A stretch of 64,000 nt of DNA. Source: Flavobacterium sp. ASV13 (GTDB taxonomy: Bacteria; Bacteroidota; Bacteroidia; Flavobacteriales; Flavobacteriaceae). Shown here piece by piece: positions 33,674 through 41,873 of this stretch. Below the pieces are notes generated by a model. That model was not told the DNA's origin. It saw only the letters and a program-made list of their open reading frames with translations, and made no database searches. Position 1 is the stretch's first letter; each line of letters opens with the position of its first letter. A program made the translations under genes and the position numbers. The stretch spans positions 124,001 to 188,000 of the forward strand of contig NZ_JQJY01000009.1 in the NCBI RefSeq assembly GCF_000745775.1, given 5' to 3'.

Positions 33674-35743
33674 TTGATTTCACAAAATACAATTGACACT
33701 GTTTTTGAAACTGCTCGAGTAGAGGAGGTTATCGGCGATTTTGTTAATTTGAAGCGTGCGGGAAGTAACTTTAAAGGGTTAAGTCCATTCTCAGATGAGC
33801 GTTCTCCGTCGTTCATGGTTTCGCCTGCAAAAGGAATCTGGAAAGATTTTAGTACCGGAAAAGGCGGAAACTCGGTTAAATTCTTAATGGAACATTCGCA
33901 GTTTACTTATCCGGAAGCCATTCGGTATTTAGCAAAAAAATACAATATCGAAATTGAAGAAACCGAGCAATCTGAAGCCGAAAAAGCAAATACTGATATT
34001 CGCGAAAGTATGTATTTGGTTTCTGAATTTGCGGCCAAATATTTTCAGGATGTTTTGTTAAATTCTGAAGAAGGAAAAGCAATTGGTTTATCTTATTTTA
34101 AAGAAAGAGGATTTACGAATGAAACCATTAAAAAATTCAATTTAGGATACTCTCCCGAAACCTGGGATGCTTTGACCAAAGAAGCATTAGGCAAAGGATA
34201 TAAACTAGAATTTTTAGAAAGTACAGGATTAACAATTGCAAGAGAAGATCGTCCTTTTGACCGATTTAAAGGCCGTGTGATGTTTCCAATTCAAAGTATG
34301 TCGGGCCGTGTATTAGGTTTCGGAGGACGTATTTTGACCAATGACAAAAAAGCAGCAAAATATCTGAATTCGCCAGAAAGTGATATTTACCATAAAAGTA
34401 AAGTGCTTTACGGAATTTATCATGCGAAGCAATCCATCGCCAAGCAAAATAATTGTTATTTGGTTGAAGGTTATACTGATGTCATTCAGTTTAGTCAGGC
34501 CGGAATTGAAAATGTTGTGGCTTCATCTGGAACTGCTTTAACGCCAGATCAAATTCGTTTGATTAATCGTCTGACTAGAAATATTACTGTACTTTTTGAT
34601 GGTGACGCGGCAGGATTGCGTGCATCTATCCGTGGAATCGATTTGATTCTAGAAGAAGGTATGAATGTGAGGGTTTGTTCTTTTCCTGATGGAGAAGATC
34701 CGGACAGTTTCGCTCGAAAAAATTCGCATGATGAATTAGTCGCTTATTTAGAAAACAATAGTAAAGACTTTATACAGTTTAAAGCTTCGATTTTAATGAA
34801 CGAGGCTAAAAACGATCCAATAAAAAAAGCCGATCTGATTAGAGATATGGTGGTCAGTATTTCGAAAATCCCTGATCGTATTCAGCGTGAAGTATATGTT
34901 CAGGAATGTGCCCGAATAATGGATATTTCAGAGCAGGTTTTGGTAAGTACTTTGGCACAGCTGATTCAAAAAGATATTGCAGAAGCTAATAAAAAGCAAA
35001 AACAGGAACAAAAACCTTTTGAAGTTCATAGAAACCAGCCTCCACAAAATGCTGGATTTTCAGGAGGAGATCCAGAAGATCCGAGAACGGGTCCGCCGGA
35101 GGGTTATGATTATCCGGGAGATCAGGGTTATTCAGCGGTGCAGGAACAAAAAGTAGATATTTTATATGAATTTGAACGAAAAGTCATTGAAATTCTTCTT
35201 TTGTATGGAAGTGTTGTTGAAAATTTCGAAGATGTTTTCCTAAAAGCTGATGAAGAAGGAAATATAAAAGAAGTTTCTGAAAAAAGAGAATATAAAGTAT
35301 TCGAAAAAATATATTTAAGTCTGCAGGAAGATGAGATAGAGTTATCAAATTCATTGTTTCAAAATATCTTCAGTGGTTTAATTGATTTTTATAACCAAAA
35401 CGAAACATTCAGTTTAGATAAATATTTGATGCATTTACCTCCAGAATTTGCGCAGGAAGTAACAAATATTTTAATGGAAGATGAAAAAGTAGTAATTCAC
35501 GATTGGGAAGGACAGAATATTTTTCCGAAACATAAAAACGTAACAATCGAACAAAATGTTTCAGATACGATATTTTCACTGCGTTGGTATTTGGTTTCAA
35601 AAATTATTCATGATTTGAAGAATTCATTGATGACAGATCCGCAGGAAGATAATTCAGAAGTTTTGTCAATGGTGGTAGATTATTCGAAACTGCTGAATAA
35701 TTTTTCGAAGAAACTCGGTCGGGTAGTAGTTCCTTATCACTAA
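33674..35743 (+). CDS. dnaG: DNA primase lacking zinc-ribbon cysteines
   Basis: Synthesises RNA primers for replication. It is 689 residues long and starts on TTG at 33674 (MISQNTIDTVFETARVEEVI); no ATG fits. The N-terminal zinc-ribbon fold is present, but all four usual ligands are replaced: NFKGLSPFSDERSPSF has Ser37 and Ser40 for Cys and His, and GIWKDFSTGKGGN has Asp58 and Thr61 for the two cysteines. The TOPRIM core is intact, with LVEGYTDVI, ASSGTALT and LFDGDAAGLRA carrying the metal-binding acids. After residue 430 there is a Pro/Gly-rich linker and a long helical C-terminal domain for DnaB contact. It stands outside any rpsU-dnaG-rpoD operon. Confidence 0.95.
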   Translation: MISQNTIDTVFETARVEEVIGDFVNLKRAGSNFKGLSPFSDERSPSFMVSPAKGIWKDFSTGKGGNSVKFLMEHSQFTYPEAIRYLAKKYNIEIEETEQSEAEKANTDIRESMYLVSEFAAKYFQDVLLNSEEGKAIGLSYFKERGFTNETIKKFNLGYSPETWDALTKEALGKGYKLEFLESTGLTIAREDRPFDRFKGRVMFPIQSMSGRVLGFGGRILTNDKKAAKYLNSPESDIYHKSKVLYGIYHAKQSIAKQNNCYLVEGYTDVIQFSQAGIENVVASSGTALTPDQIRLINRLTRNITVLFDGDAAGLRASIRGIDLILEEGMNVRVCSFPDGEDPDSFARKNSHDELVAYLENNSKDFIQFKASILMNEAKNDPIKKADLIRDMVVSISKIPDRIQREVYVQECARIMDISEQVLVSTLAQLIQKDIAEANKKQKQEQKPFEVHRNQPPQNAGFSGGDPEDPRTGPPEGYDYPGDQGYSAVQEQKVDILYEFERKVIEILLLYGSVVENFEDVFLKADEEGNIKEVSEKREYKVFEKIYLSLQEDEIELSNSLFQNIFSGLIDFYNQNETFSLDKYLMHLPPEFAQEVTNILMEDEKVVIHDWEGQNIFPKHKNVTIEQNVSDTIFSLRWYLVSKIIHDLKNSLMTDPQEDNSEVLSMVVDYSKLLNNFSKKLGRVVVPYH

Positions 35744-35750
35744 AAATTCA

Positions 35751-35789
35751 AAAAGCTCTATATCGATAAACAATATAGAGCTTTTTTTT
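35751..35789 (+). terminator. Rho-independent terminator after dnaG
   Basis: A perfect 13-bp stem, AAAAGCTCTATAT against ATATAGAGCTTTT, with a 9-nt loop and a T run. It starts 8 nt after the dnaG stop. Confidence 0.9.
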
Positions 35790-35827
35790 ATGACTGATGG
35801 TTTTGCCGGAGCAAATCAACCATTAAA

Positions 35828-36457
35828 TTAAATAATTTCTAAAGTCTTAGCTTTGTTTACTAAGTCAACTAAATTAGTTACGTTTAATTTAGTTAATAAT
35901 CTTAATTTGTAAGTACTGATCGTTTTTTCGTTCAGATTTAAGATTTTAGAAATTTCATTGTTTTTCTTTCCGTCACTTAAGTAACGTAAAACTTCAATCT
36001 CGCGATTAGAAAGTTTTCTGTACAAACGTTCGCTCTTGCTTTGTTTAGCAATAAGGGCCATGTTTTTGCGAACTGTTTCATTGATAATAATTTTTCCTTC
36101 ATGTACTTTAATAATAGAAAGACCTAATGTTTCAAGTTTTTCTGTTTTGTGTACATACCCTGAAACTCCTGCTTTAATTGCGTTTGGAGCATACATTTGT
36201 TCAGCGAGGTCACTAAAAATTACAATTTTTGTTTTTGGGAAGTTTTTCAGGATCGATTTAACTTCAAAGATGCTCGAAAGACCTTCTAACTCTAGATCTA
36301 GAATTAGGATGTCGATCTCCTTCGTCTGAAGAATGTCTCTAACCATTGAAAAATTGCCTACGTTGGCAACAATTGAAATTTGATCGTGGTCTTTAAAATA
36401 AGACTTAACGCCAAAGTGCGTCACAGGATGATTGTCTGCTAGACATACTTTAATCAT
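35828..36457 (-). CDS. NarL/LuxR-type response regulator (orphan)
   Basis: A 209-residue two-component response regulator; the ATG at 36457 starts the receiver domain directly (MIKVCLADNHPVTHFG), and the longer frame to 36538 is rejected. The receiver has the acidic pair AD7-D8, the phospho-acceptor Asp54 in ILILDLELEG, and the switch lysine in VSGYVHKTEK. A LuxR-type helix-turn-helix follows (LSNREIEVLRYLSDGKKNNE, then ILNLNEKTISTYKLRLLTKL). No histidine kinase gene is near, so the partner is encoded elsewhere. The target genes are unknown; the neighbour nadE is on the same strand and 95 nt upstream. Confidence 0.9.
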   Translation of the reverse strand: MIKVCLADNHPVTHFGVKSYFKDHDQISIVANVGNFSMVRDILQTKEIDILILDLELEGLSSIFEVKSILKNFPKTKIVIFSDLAEQMYAPNAIKAGVSGYVHKTEKLETLGLSIIKVHEGKIIINETVRKNMALIAKQSKSERLYRKLSNREIEVLRYLSDGKKNNEISKILNLNEKTISTYKLRLLTKLNVTNLVDLVNKAKTLEII

Positions 36458-36551
36458 AATTTTTACCTTTTTAGAATTGTTATCATGTTTTTGGAACGGT
36501 AAAATTAATAAATAAATTCTGTAGTTTATAGCTGACAAATGTTAAAAAGTT

Positions 36552-37358
36552 TTATTTTAACGTTTTTGGTATCAAACATACCGGAATTGCTTCCATTTTA
36601 TGCTTGTTGCTGGTGTTTAATCGTTTATAAATTTCGAAGACAGTTTTTTCTCTCCCATCAAAGTCATCTGCCGTTTTTCCTGACTCCGCGGCCAACATTG
36701 CCCATTCAAGTTCATCATAACTTGCGCCCAATTGATCTTCATCGGTACGATTATCACCAAATAATCCATCTGTTGGAGCTGCTGTTAAAATTGATTGTGG
36801 AATTTCTAAAAATTCTCCCAAAGCATAAACATCTGATTTCATTAAATCAGCAATCGGACTCAAATCGACACCGCCGTCTCCATATTTTGTATAAAATCCT
36901 ACTCCAAAATCTTCTACTTTATTTCCAGTTCCGGCAACAAGAAGACCATGAATTCCTGCTAAATAATATAAAGAAGTCATTCGAATACGAGCACGTGTAT
37001 TGGCTAAAGAAAGATTAACCTTTGCTTCGTCATCAGTTTTTGGAACCGATGCCTTAAAAGCTTCAAAAGTGGCTGTTAAATCGGTTTCTACGCTTGAAAC
37101 ATTAGCGAAACGTTTTTTTAATTGCTCAATATGCTCTCTTCCTCTTGAAACTTGACTTTCGGCTTGGTGAATCGGCATTTCAACACATAATACTTGTAAA
37201 TCGGTTTGAGCACATAAAGTTGAGGTAACAGCAGAATCAACTCCGCCAGAAATTCCAATTACAAAACCATTTACTTTTGCGCGTTCAGCATAATTTTTTA
37301 GCCACTCTACAATGTGGATATTTACTTTTTCTGTTTGAATAGTACTTTTTTTAGCCAT
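36552..37358 (-). CDS. nadE: ammonia-dependent NAD+ synthetase
   Basis: Amidates nicotinate adenine dinucleotide to NAD+. It is 268 residues long, without the N-terminal glutaminase domain of the long form. The ATP-pyrophosphatase loop is GISGGVDSAVTSTLC, and the other typical blocks are NTRARIRMTSLYYLA, AGTGNKVEDFGVGFYTKYGD and GVDLSPIADLMKSDVYALG, then PTDGLF with the Asp that holds the product. It is divergent from gldB, and the two share a 99-bp upstream region. This neighbourhood of nadE with gldB-gldC is, as far as I recall, also found in F. johnsoniae. Confidence 0.95.
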   Translation of the reverse strand: MAKKSTIQTEKVNIHIVEWLKNYAERAKVNGFVIGISGGVDSAVTSTLCAQTDLQVLCVEMPIHQAESQVSRGREHIEQLKKRFANVSSVETDLTATFEAFKASVPKTDDEAKVNLSLANTRARIRMTSLYYLAGIHGLLVAGTGNKVEDFGVGFYTKYGDGGVDLSPIADLMKSDVYALGEFLEIPQSILTAAPTDGLFGDNRTDEDQLGASYDELEWAMLAAESGKTADDFDGREKTVFEIYKRLNTSNKHKMEAIPVCLIPKTLK

Positions 37359-37387
37359 AATAGTTCAAGTTTTAAGATACAGGGATG

Positions 37388-37395
37388 TATATTTG
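37388..37395 (+). promoter_or_regulatory. -7 element of the gldB promoter (TATATTTG)
   Basis: TATATTTGCAC on the plus strand is a full match to TAnnTTTG and lies 62 nt before the gldB ATG, in the nadE/gldB divergent region. Confidence 0.5.
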
Positions 37396-37457
37396 CACAA
37401 ATATTTTTAAGTATGGATTTATTTAAATTTATGCAACACAAATCTAATTAAAATAAA

Positions 37458-38414
37458 ATGAAATTATATCGCTTTACGTTGCTTCTGTGCGTGTTTTTTT
37501 TGTCCTGTGAACAAAAAAGCAAGGTCGAAAAAGAAGTTGAAGAAATTCCGGTTGACATAAAAGTAGAACGTTTTGATAAGGCGTTTTTTGAAACTAAACC
37601 AGAAGATCTTGGGAAATTAAAAAAGCAATATCCGTATTTTTTTCCTGCAGGAAATAATGACGCTGTCTGGCTTCAAAAAATGCAGGAACCAATTTGGCGA
37701 GAAGTGTACAGTGAAGTGCAAAAGAAATATTCTAATTTTGAGCCAGTACGTCAGGAATTCAATTCGCTTTTTCAACATGTAAAATATTATTTTCCTAAAA
37801 CCAAAACGCCAAAAGTAATTACGGTTATTGGAGAAATGGATTATACGGCCAAAGCAATTTATGCTGACAGTTTGGTTATTGTCGCTCTGGAACTATATTT
37901 AGGGAAAGAACATAAGTTTTATGAATTCCCGAATTATCTGAAACAGAATTTTGAAGAAAAACAAATCATGCCAGATGTAGTTTCGAGTTTTACATACCGA
38001 AATACTCCTGCTTTTCCGGATAGAAATTTGGTTTCTCAAATGATTTTTGAAGGAAAACAGTTGTATGCAAAAGATTTGCTTTTACCTGAATACACTGATG
38101 CGGATAAAATTGGATATACGCCAGAACAAATAAAATGGTGCGAGGAAAACGAAGCTTATATGTGGCGTTATTTTATGGAAAAAGAAATGCTGTATAGCGA
38201 CGACCCAAAACTTACAACCCGATTTATTGCTCCGGCGCCGTTTTCTAAATTTTATTTAGAAATCGATAATGATTCGCCAGGAAGAGTGGGCGCATGGATC
38301 GGATGGCAGATTGTGCGTTCGTATATGAAAAATAACAACGTAACTTTGCCAGAATTATTAAAAGTTAATTCGAAAGAAATTTTCGAGAAGTCAAAATATA
38401 AACCTAAGAAATAA
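37458..38414 (+). CDS. gldB: gliding motility lipoprotein GldB
   Basis: A 318-residue lipoprotein required for gliding motility and, with other Gld proteins, for T9SS-related function in Flavobacterium. The signal is MKLYRFTLLLCVFFLS with lipidation at Cys17. The mature protein shows the family pattern VDIKVERFDKAFFETKPEDL, YPYFFPAGNNDAVWL, VITVIGEMDYTAKAIYAD and SPGRVGAWIGWQIVRSYM. It resembles zinc-dependent DUF2268-type peptidases only weakly; no HExxH is present, so no catalytic activity can be claimed. The stop overlaps the gldC start (TAATG), as in known gldBC pairs. Confidence 0.93.
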   Translation: MKLYRFTLLLCVFFLSCEQKSKVEKEVEEIPVDIKVERFDKAFFETKPEDLGKLKKQYPYFFPAGNNDAVWLQKMQEPIWREVYSEVQKKYSNFEPVRQEFNSLFQHVKYYFPKTKTPKVITVIGEMDYTAKAIYADSLVIVALELYLGKEHKFYEFPNYLKQNFEEKQIMPDVVSSFTYRNTPAFPDRNLVSQMIFEGKQLYAKDLLLPEYTDADKIGYTPEQIKWCEENEAYMWRYFMEKEMLYSDDPKLTTRFIAPAPFSKFYLEIDNDSPGRVGAWIGWQIVRSYMKNNNVTLPELLKVNSKEIFEKSKYKPKK

Positions 38415-38749
38415 TGTCAAATACAATAAATTCAGAAATTAAATTCAATATAGAATTAGACGAAAACCGCGTTCCGGAAAAATTAACATGGAGTGCGCAG
38501 GACGGTGGTGTACAGGCCGAAGAAGCAAAAGCAATTATGCTTTCTATTTGGGACAGCAAAGCAAAAGAAACTATGCGTATTGATCTTTGGACAAAAGAGA
38601 TGCCGGTTGATGAAATGAAAATTTTCTTTCACCAGACTTTAGTTGCAATGGCAGATACTTTTAAGCGTGCAACTGACGACGAAAAAATGTCGGATACTAT
38701 GAAAGATTTCTGTGATTACTTTGCAGAAAAATTGGAACTTACGAAGTAA
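38414..38749 (+). CDS. gldC: gliding motility protein GldC
   Basis: A 111-residue cytoplasmic protein without a signal peptide. The sequence begins MSNTINSEIKFNIELDENRV and contains the family blocks PEKLTWSAQDGGVQAEEAKA and LWTKEMPVDEMKIFFHQTL. In F. johnsoniae gldC mutants lose efficient gliding; the biochemical role is not known. It overlaps gldB by one base, so translation is coupled. A hairpin terminator belonging to a repeated family follows. Confidence 0.93.
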   Translation: MSNTINSEIKFNIELDENRVPEKLTWSAQDGGVQAEEAKAIMLSIWDSKAKETMRIDLWTKEMPVDEMKIFFHQTLVAMADTFKRATDDEKMSDTMKDFCDYFAEKLELTK

Positions 38750-38764
38750 TTCGATTCCAAAAAT

Positions 38765-38812
38765 AAAATCCCAAATTCCAAGCTTTGTAATTGAAATTTG
38801 GGATTTTTTTAT
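38765..38812 (+). terminator. terminator of gldBC, copy of a repeated hairpin
   Basis: AAAATCCCAAATT (38765-38777) pairs with AATTTGGGATTTT (38795-38807), followed by a T run. Nearly the same 60-bp sequence, including AAGCTTT in the loop, recurs at 39507-39550. Confidence 0.85.
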
Positions 38813-38826
38813 TGCGTATTTTGAAT

Positions 38827-39459
38827 TTATTTGATTGATTTTTTATCGATGTCTTTTAAAATTTTTTTCAAAGCTTTTGTCATCAATTGGTTGGAGTTTT
38901 TGTAAAATGCAATATTGTCTATAAGCTTATCTGATTTTTCAGTTTGCCACATTGACTCCGAAGCTTCTTTTCTTGTGATGCCCACTACATTTTGGGAATA
39001 AATTATTTGTTGCAAATTTAAATCATAAATTTCGACAATTACTGAAGCTTCATTTTTTCCTGTTTCACTGTCGGTCTGATATAGTTCGATTGTAGCGAAG
39101 TCGCTTTTATTCTTTTTTGTAGAAATATTGATAAAAAAGTCAAATCCTGTACCTTCTTTAAGCTCTTTTAATTTTGTTTTATTAGGATTCAAAGGGATTT
39201 TTCGAGGAACAAGCAATCCATTTACATCGTGAATGTATGATATGCGTTCTCCAAGGTTTTTTCTAAAGAATTTCATGGATTCAGCTGTCAAGTGGTCTTT
39301 GGAATTTTTAGGTGCATCTATTTCGTTTAAAAGCCATTTTCCAGAAGTAAAATCTACCCCGGTTTGTTTAGGTGTTAAAAAAAGAAATGCTGGCGTACTA
39401 CAAGAAGAGAAAAGGAGAAAAAGTAAAATTATGCTACAAATAAGTTTGTTTTTTTTCAT
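38827..39459 (-). CDS. hypothetical lipoprotein
   Basis: A 210-residue lipoprotein with signal MKKNKLICSIILLFLLFSS and lipidation at Cys20 (in SSCSTPAF). The mature part alternates helix and strand, with FFINISTKKNKSDFATIELY and EASVIVEIYDLNLQQIIYSQ, and ends in a basic helix (KALKKILKDIDKK). It has the look of a small periplasmic stress or assembly lipoprotein but matches no family that I can name. It is a single-gene unit between two copies of a repeated terminator hairpin. Confidence 0.72.
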   Translation of the reverse strand: MKKNKLICSIILLFLLFSSCSTPAFLFLTPKQTGVDFTSGKWLLNEIDAPKNSKDHLTAESMKFFRKNLGERISYIHDVNGLLVPRKIPLNPNKTKLKELKEGTGFDFFINISTKKNKSDFATIELYQTDSETGKNEASVIVEIYDLNLQQIIYSQNVVGITRKEASESMWQTEKSDKLIDNIAFYKNSNQLMTKALKKILKDIDKKSIK

Positions 39460-39506
39460 GAACGATAAGTTAATTCGTTCAAAAGTAGGAAAAGAAATTC
39501 CAATAA

Positions 39507-39550
39507 AAAAATCCCAAATTCCAAGCTTTAAATTGGAATTTGGGATTTTT
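39507..39550 (-). terminator. terminator of engB, 18-bp perfect stem
   Basis: AAAAATCCCAAATTCCAA (39507-39524) pairs exactly with 39533-39550 around loop GCTTTAAA. On the minus strand it is followed by TTTTTTT. It lies 42 nt beyond the engB stop. Confidence 0.87.
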
Positions 39551-39592
39551 TATTGAGTATTTTTAAATTTTGAAATTTCTCTTTTTTGAAAT

Positions 39593-40213
39593 TTAAAACC
39601 CTGAATTGTTTTTAAAAACCTCCTGATTTACTTCGTCGATATAGGTCAAAAGCTCTTCTTTTCCAATTGATTCTGTCGATGAGGTAACGAAATAATGAGG
39701 CATTTCGGCCCAATTGTTAGCGTACATTTGTTTTTTGTATGCAGCAATATGTGAGTCAATTTTTACTCTGCTGATTTTATCGGCTTTAGTAAAAATAATG
39801 CAAAACGGAATTTCGCTTTCTCCCATATACGACATAAATTCAATGTCAATATTTTGAGCTTCATGACGAATGTCAATCAAAACAAAAGCGCATACAAGTT
39901 GTTCTCTGTTTTCAAAATAATCTGTAATAAATTGCTGGAAAACAGATTTAGTTTTTTTAGAAACTTTAGCATAACCATAACCAGGTAAATCGACTAAAAA
40001 CCAATTGTTGTTGATTTTAAAGTGATTTATTAACTGTGTTTTTCCAGGTCTTCCTGATGTTTTTGCTAAATTTTTATGATTAGTAATCATGTTGATCAAC
40101 GAAGATTTACCAACGTTTGATCGGCCGATAAATGCGTATTCCGGTAAAAATTCAGCCGGGCATTTAGAGGCGTCAGAATTGCTGACAATAAATTCGGCAG
40201 AAGTAATTTTCAT
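39593..40213 (-). CDS. engB: ribosome biogenesis GTPase (YihA/YsxC/EngB)
   Basis: A 206-residue GTPase that helps assemble the large ribosomal subunit. The G motifs are all visible: G1 GRSNVGKSSLINM, the switch region RPGKTQLINHF, G3 DLPGYGYAKVSK, G4 FTKADKIS and the G5-like TSSTES. The FIGRSNVGKSS context and the length are diagnostic. It is preceded 44 nt upstream by an alpha/beta hydrolase gene on the same strand, so a two-gene unit is possible; the terminator after it is strong. Confidence 0.95.
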   Translation of the reverse strand: MKITSAEFIVSNSDASKCPAEFLPEYAFIGRSNVGKSSLINMITNHKNLAKTSGRPGKTQLINHFKINNNWFLVDLPGYGYAKVSKKTKSVFQQFITDYFENREQLVCAFVLIDIRHEAQNIDIEFMSYMGESEIPFCIIFTKADKISRVKIDSHIAAYKKQMYANNWAEMPHYFVTSSTESIGKEELLTYIDEVNQEVFKNNSGF

Positions 40214-40257
40214 GTTTTTTTGTTTTTAGACTTTCTTTAAAAATTGAAAGTCAAATG

Positions 40258-41022
40258 CTAAAATTTCTGCTCAGTAAGCCATTTTTCAAGAATCTCGTTG
40301 AATTCATCAGGATGTTCCATCATAGCGGCGTGTCCACATTTGTCAATCCAATACAAAGTTGAATTAGGCAATAATTTATCAAATTCTTCAGCAACATTTG
40401 GAGGTGTTACAGAATCGTTTTTACCCCAAATAATACAGGTTTCCACTGTCATTTTTGGCAAATCTTTAGCCATATTATGACGAATTGCGCTTTTGGCAAT
40501 CGTTAAAGTTTTAATCAGCTTAATACGGTCATTTGCAGTTGCGTAAACTTCATCAATAAGTTCAGGAGTTGCAATTTTTGGGTCATAAAATACATCTTCA
40601 GCTTTCTTTTTGATGTATTCATAATCACCTCTTCTTGGGTAACTGTCGCCCATTGCGCTTTCATAAAGTCCAGAACTTCCAGTAATTACAAGTCCGGCAA
40701 CTTTTTCTGGATAAAGCTTTGTGTGGTACAATGCGATATGCCCTCCAAGAGAATTTCCAAGAAGAATAACTTTGTCAAAACCTTTAAAAGTGATAAAGTC
40801 TTTTACGTATTTGGCAAAACTTTTCACATTAGTTTTTAGAATACTTTGCGTGTAGATTGGCAAATCCGGGATAACAACTTTATATCCTTTTGATGGAAAA
40901 TATTGCGCTACACCATCAAAATTACTAAGGCCTCCCATTAACCCATGCAAAATTACGATAGGAGTTCCTTCTCCAGCTTCAAAATAGCTGTATTTGCCTT
41001 CTTTTTTGTAGTGTTTGTCCAT
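40258..41022 (-). CDS. alpha/beta hydrolase
   Basis: A 254-residue cytoplasmic hydrolase. The oxyanion block is VILHGLMGGLSNF, the nucleophile elbow GNSLGGH with its serine, the acid WGKNDSVTPPN, and the histidine CGHAAMMEHPDEF, so the full triad is present. The substrate cannot be read from the sequence. It starts at an ATG (MDKHYKKEGKYSYFEAGEGT), 368 bp away from and divergent to mraZ, and probably heads a unit with engB. Confidence 0.87.
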   Translation of the reverse strand: MDKHYKKEGKYSYFEAGEGTPIVILHGLMGGLSNFDGVAQYFPSKGYKVVIPDLPIYTQSILKTNVKSFAKYVKDFITFKGFDKVILLGNSLGGHIALYHTKLYPEKVAGLVITGSSGLYESAMGDSYPRRGDYEYIKKKAEDVFYDPKIATPELIDEVYATANDRIKLIKTLTIAKSAIRHNMAKDLPKMTVETCIIWGKNDSVTPPNVAEEFDKLLPNSTLYWIDKCGHAAMMEHPDEFNEILEKWLTEQKF

Positions 41023-41298
41023 TTAATCTTATGCCAATTTCAATTTGGACAAATATAGGGTTAAATAAATAAAAATGAATTTTTGCTGATGATTTTTAAC
41101 TAGATAATTTTTGTAGAACATCTAAGTGCTTAGAAATCAGAATTTATGGTGTTTTTGGACAAAAGCTTCAAATGTTAAGAAATCAAGAGAAAAAGCATTT
41201 TTTTAAGAAAATTAGTGCTTATTTTTTTTGAATGATTAGCGTTATTAAGAAAACGCTAATAATAAGTTAACGTATTGATTGTCTATTGTTTAATGAAG

Positions 41299-41355
41299 GT
41301 GGTAGAAAAGTGGTTAAACTTATTAACAAAGTGGTATATTGTGGTAAAATGTGGT
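41299..41355 (+). promoter_or_regulatory. candidate MraZ operator, five phased GTGGT boxes
   Basis: GTGGT occurs at 41299, 41310, 41331, 41341 and 41351. The last three are exactly 10 bp apart, the first two 11 bp, and the gap between the groups is 21 bp, so all five face the same side of the helix. MraZ is known to bind direct repeats of TGGG/GTGG-type pentamers at about 10-bp spacing before its own gene. The boxes sit where the -33 region would be. Confidence 0.75.
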
Positions 41356-41366
41356 ATTTTTTTTTA

Positions 41367-41374
41367 TATTTTTG
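41367..41374 (+). promoter_or_regulatory. -7 element of the dcw promoter (TATTTTTG)
   Basis: TATTTTTG matches TAnnTTTG, 25 nt before the proposed mraZ TTG start, and directly after the last GTGGT box. Confidence 0.6.
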
Positions 41375-41399
41375 TCCTATAACATCTTAATTGATTTTT

Positions 41400-41873
41400 T
41401 TGAACACAATTGTTGGAACATATGAGTGTAAAGTTGATGCTAAAGGAAGGCTAATGATGCCTGCACCTTTGAAAAAGCAATTGGCTTCATCGCTTCAGGA
41501 TGGTTTCGTTTTGAAACGTTCCGTTTTTCAGCCGTGTTTAGAATTGTATCCAATGGAAGAATGGAATTTGATGATGCAAAAAATCAATAAGCTTAATCGC
41601 TTTGTGAAAAAAAACAATGATTTCATTCGAAGATTTACTGCTGGTGTTAAAATGGTAGAGATTGATGCATTAGGGAGATTGCTAGTACCAAAAGATTTGG
41701 TTGCTTTTTCAAGTATTTCTAAAGATGTTGTTTTTTCTTCTGCGGTTAATATTGTGGAAATTTGGGATAAAGATTTATACGAAAAATCAATAAGCGGCGA
41801 AGATATGGATTTTGCTGATTTAGCCGAGGAGGTAATGGGAAATATTAATGACGACGACAATGGAATATCATAA
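41400..41873 (+). CDS. mraZ: transcriptional regulator / division protein MraZ
   Basis: A DNA-binding protein of the SpoVT/AbrB type with two tandem beta-hairpin modules that assembles into a ring and represses the dcw cluster. I choose the TTG at 41400, giving MNTIVGTYECKVDAKGRLMM and 157 residues, the usual start in this group; a TTG at 41391 would add three residues. The DAKGR signature occurs in the first half and its counterpart IDALGRLLVP in the second. The candidate operator lies 45 nt upstream. The last residues overlap rsmH by 26 bp. Confidence 0.94.
   Translation: MNTIVGTYECKVDAKGRLMMPAPLKKQLASSLQDGFVLKRSVFQPCLELYPMEEWNLMMQKINKLNRFVKKNNDFIRRFTAGVKMVEIDALGRLLVPKDLVAFSSISKDVVFSSAVNIVEIWDKDLYEKSISGEDMDFADLAEEVMGNINDDDNGIS

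Larger units (their letters stand above)
41023..41390. other. regulatory intergenic region of the dcw cluster
   Basis: A 368-bp AT-rich stretch between the alpha/beta hydrolase gene (-) and mraZ (+). The last 100 bp hold the GTGGT boxes and the -7 element. In the first 250 bp I see no reading frame, terminator or clear repeat. Confidence 0.5.

Noticed and set aside
36539..37018. A 159-codon plus-strand frame opposite nadE
   Set aside because: It is the antisense of the conserved NAD synthetase coding region, has no family features, and its composition (His/Leu/Pro-rich) is what a shadow frame would give.
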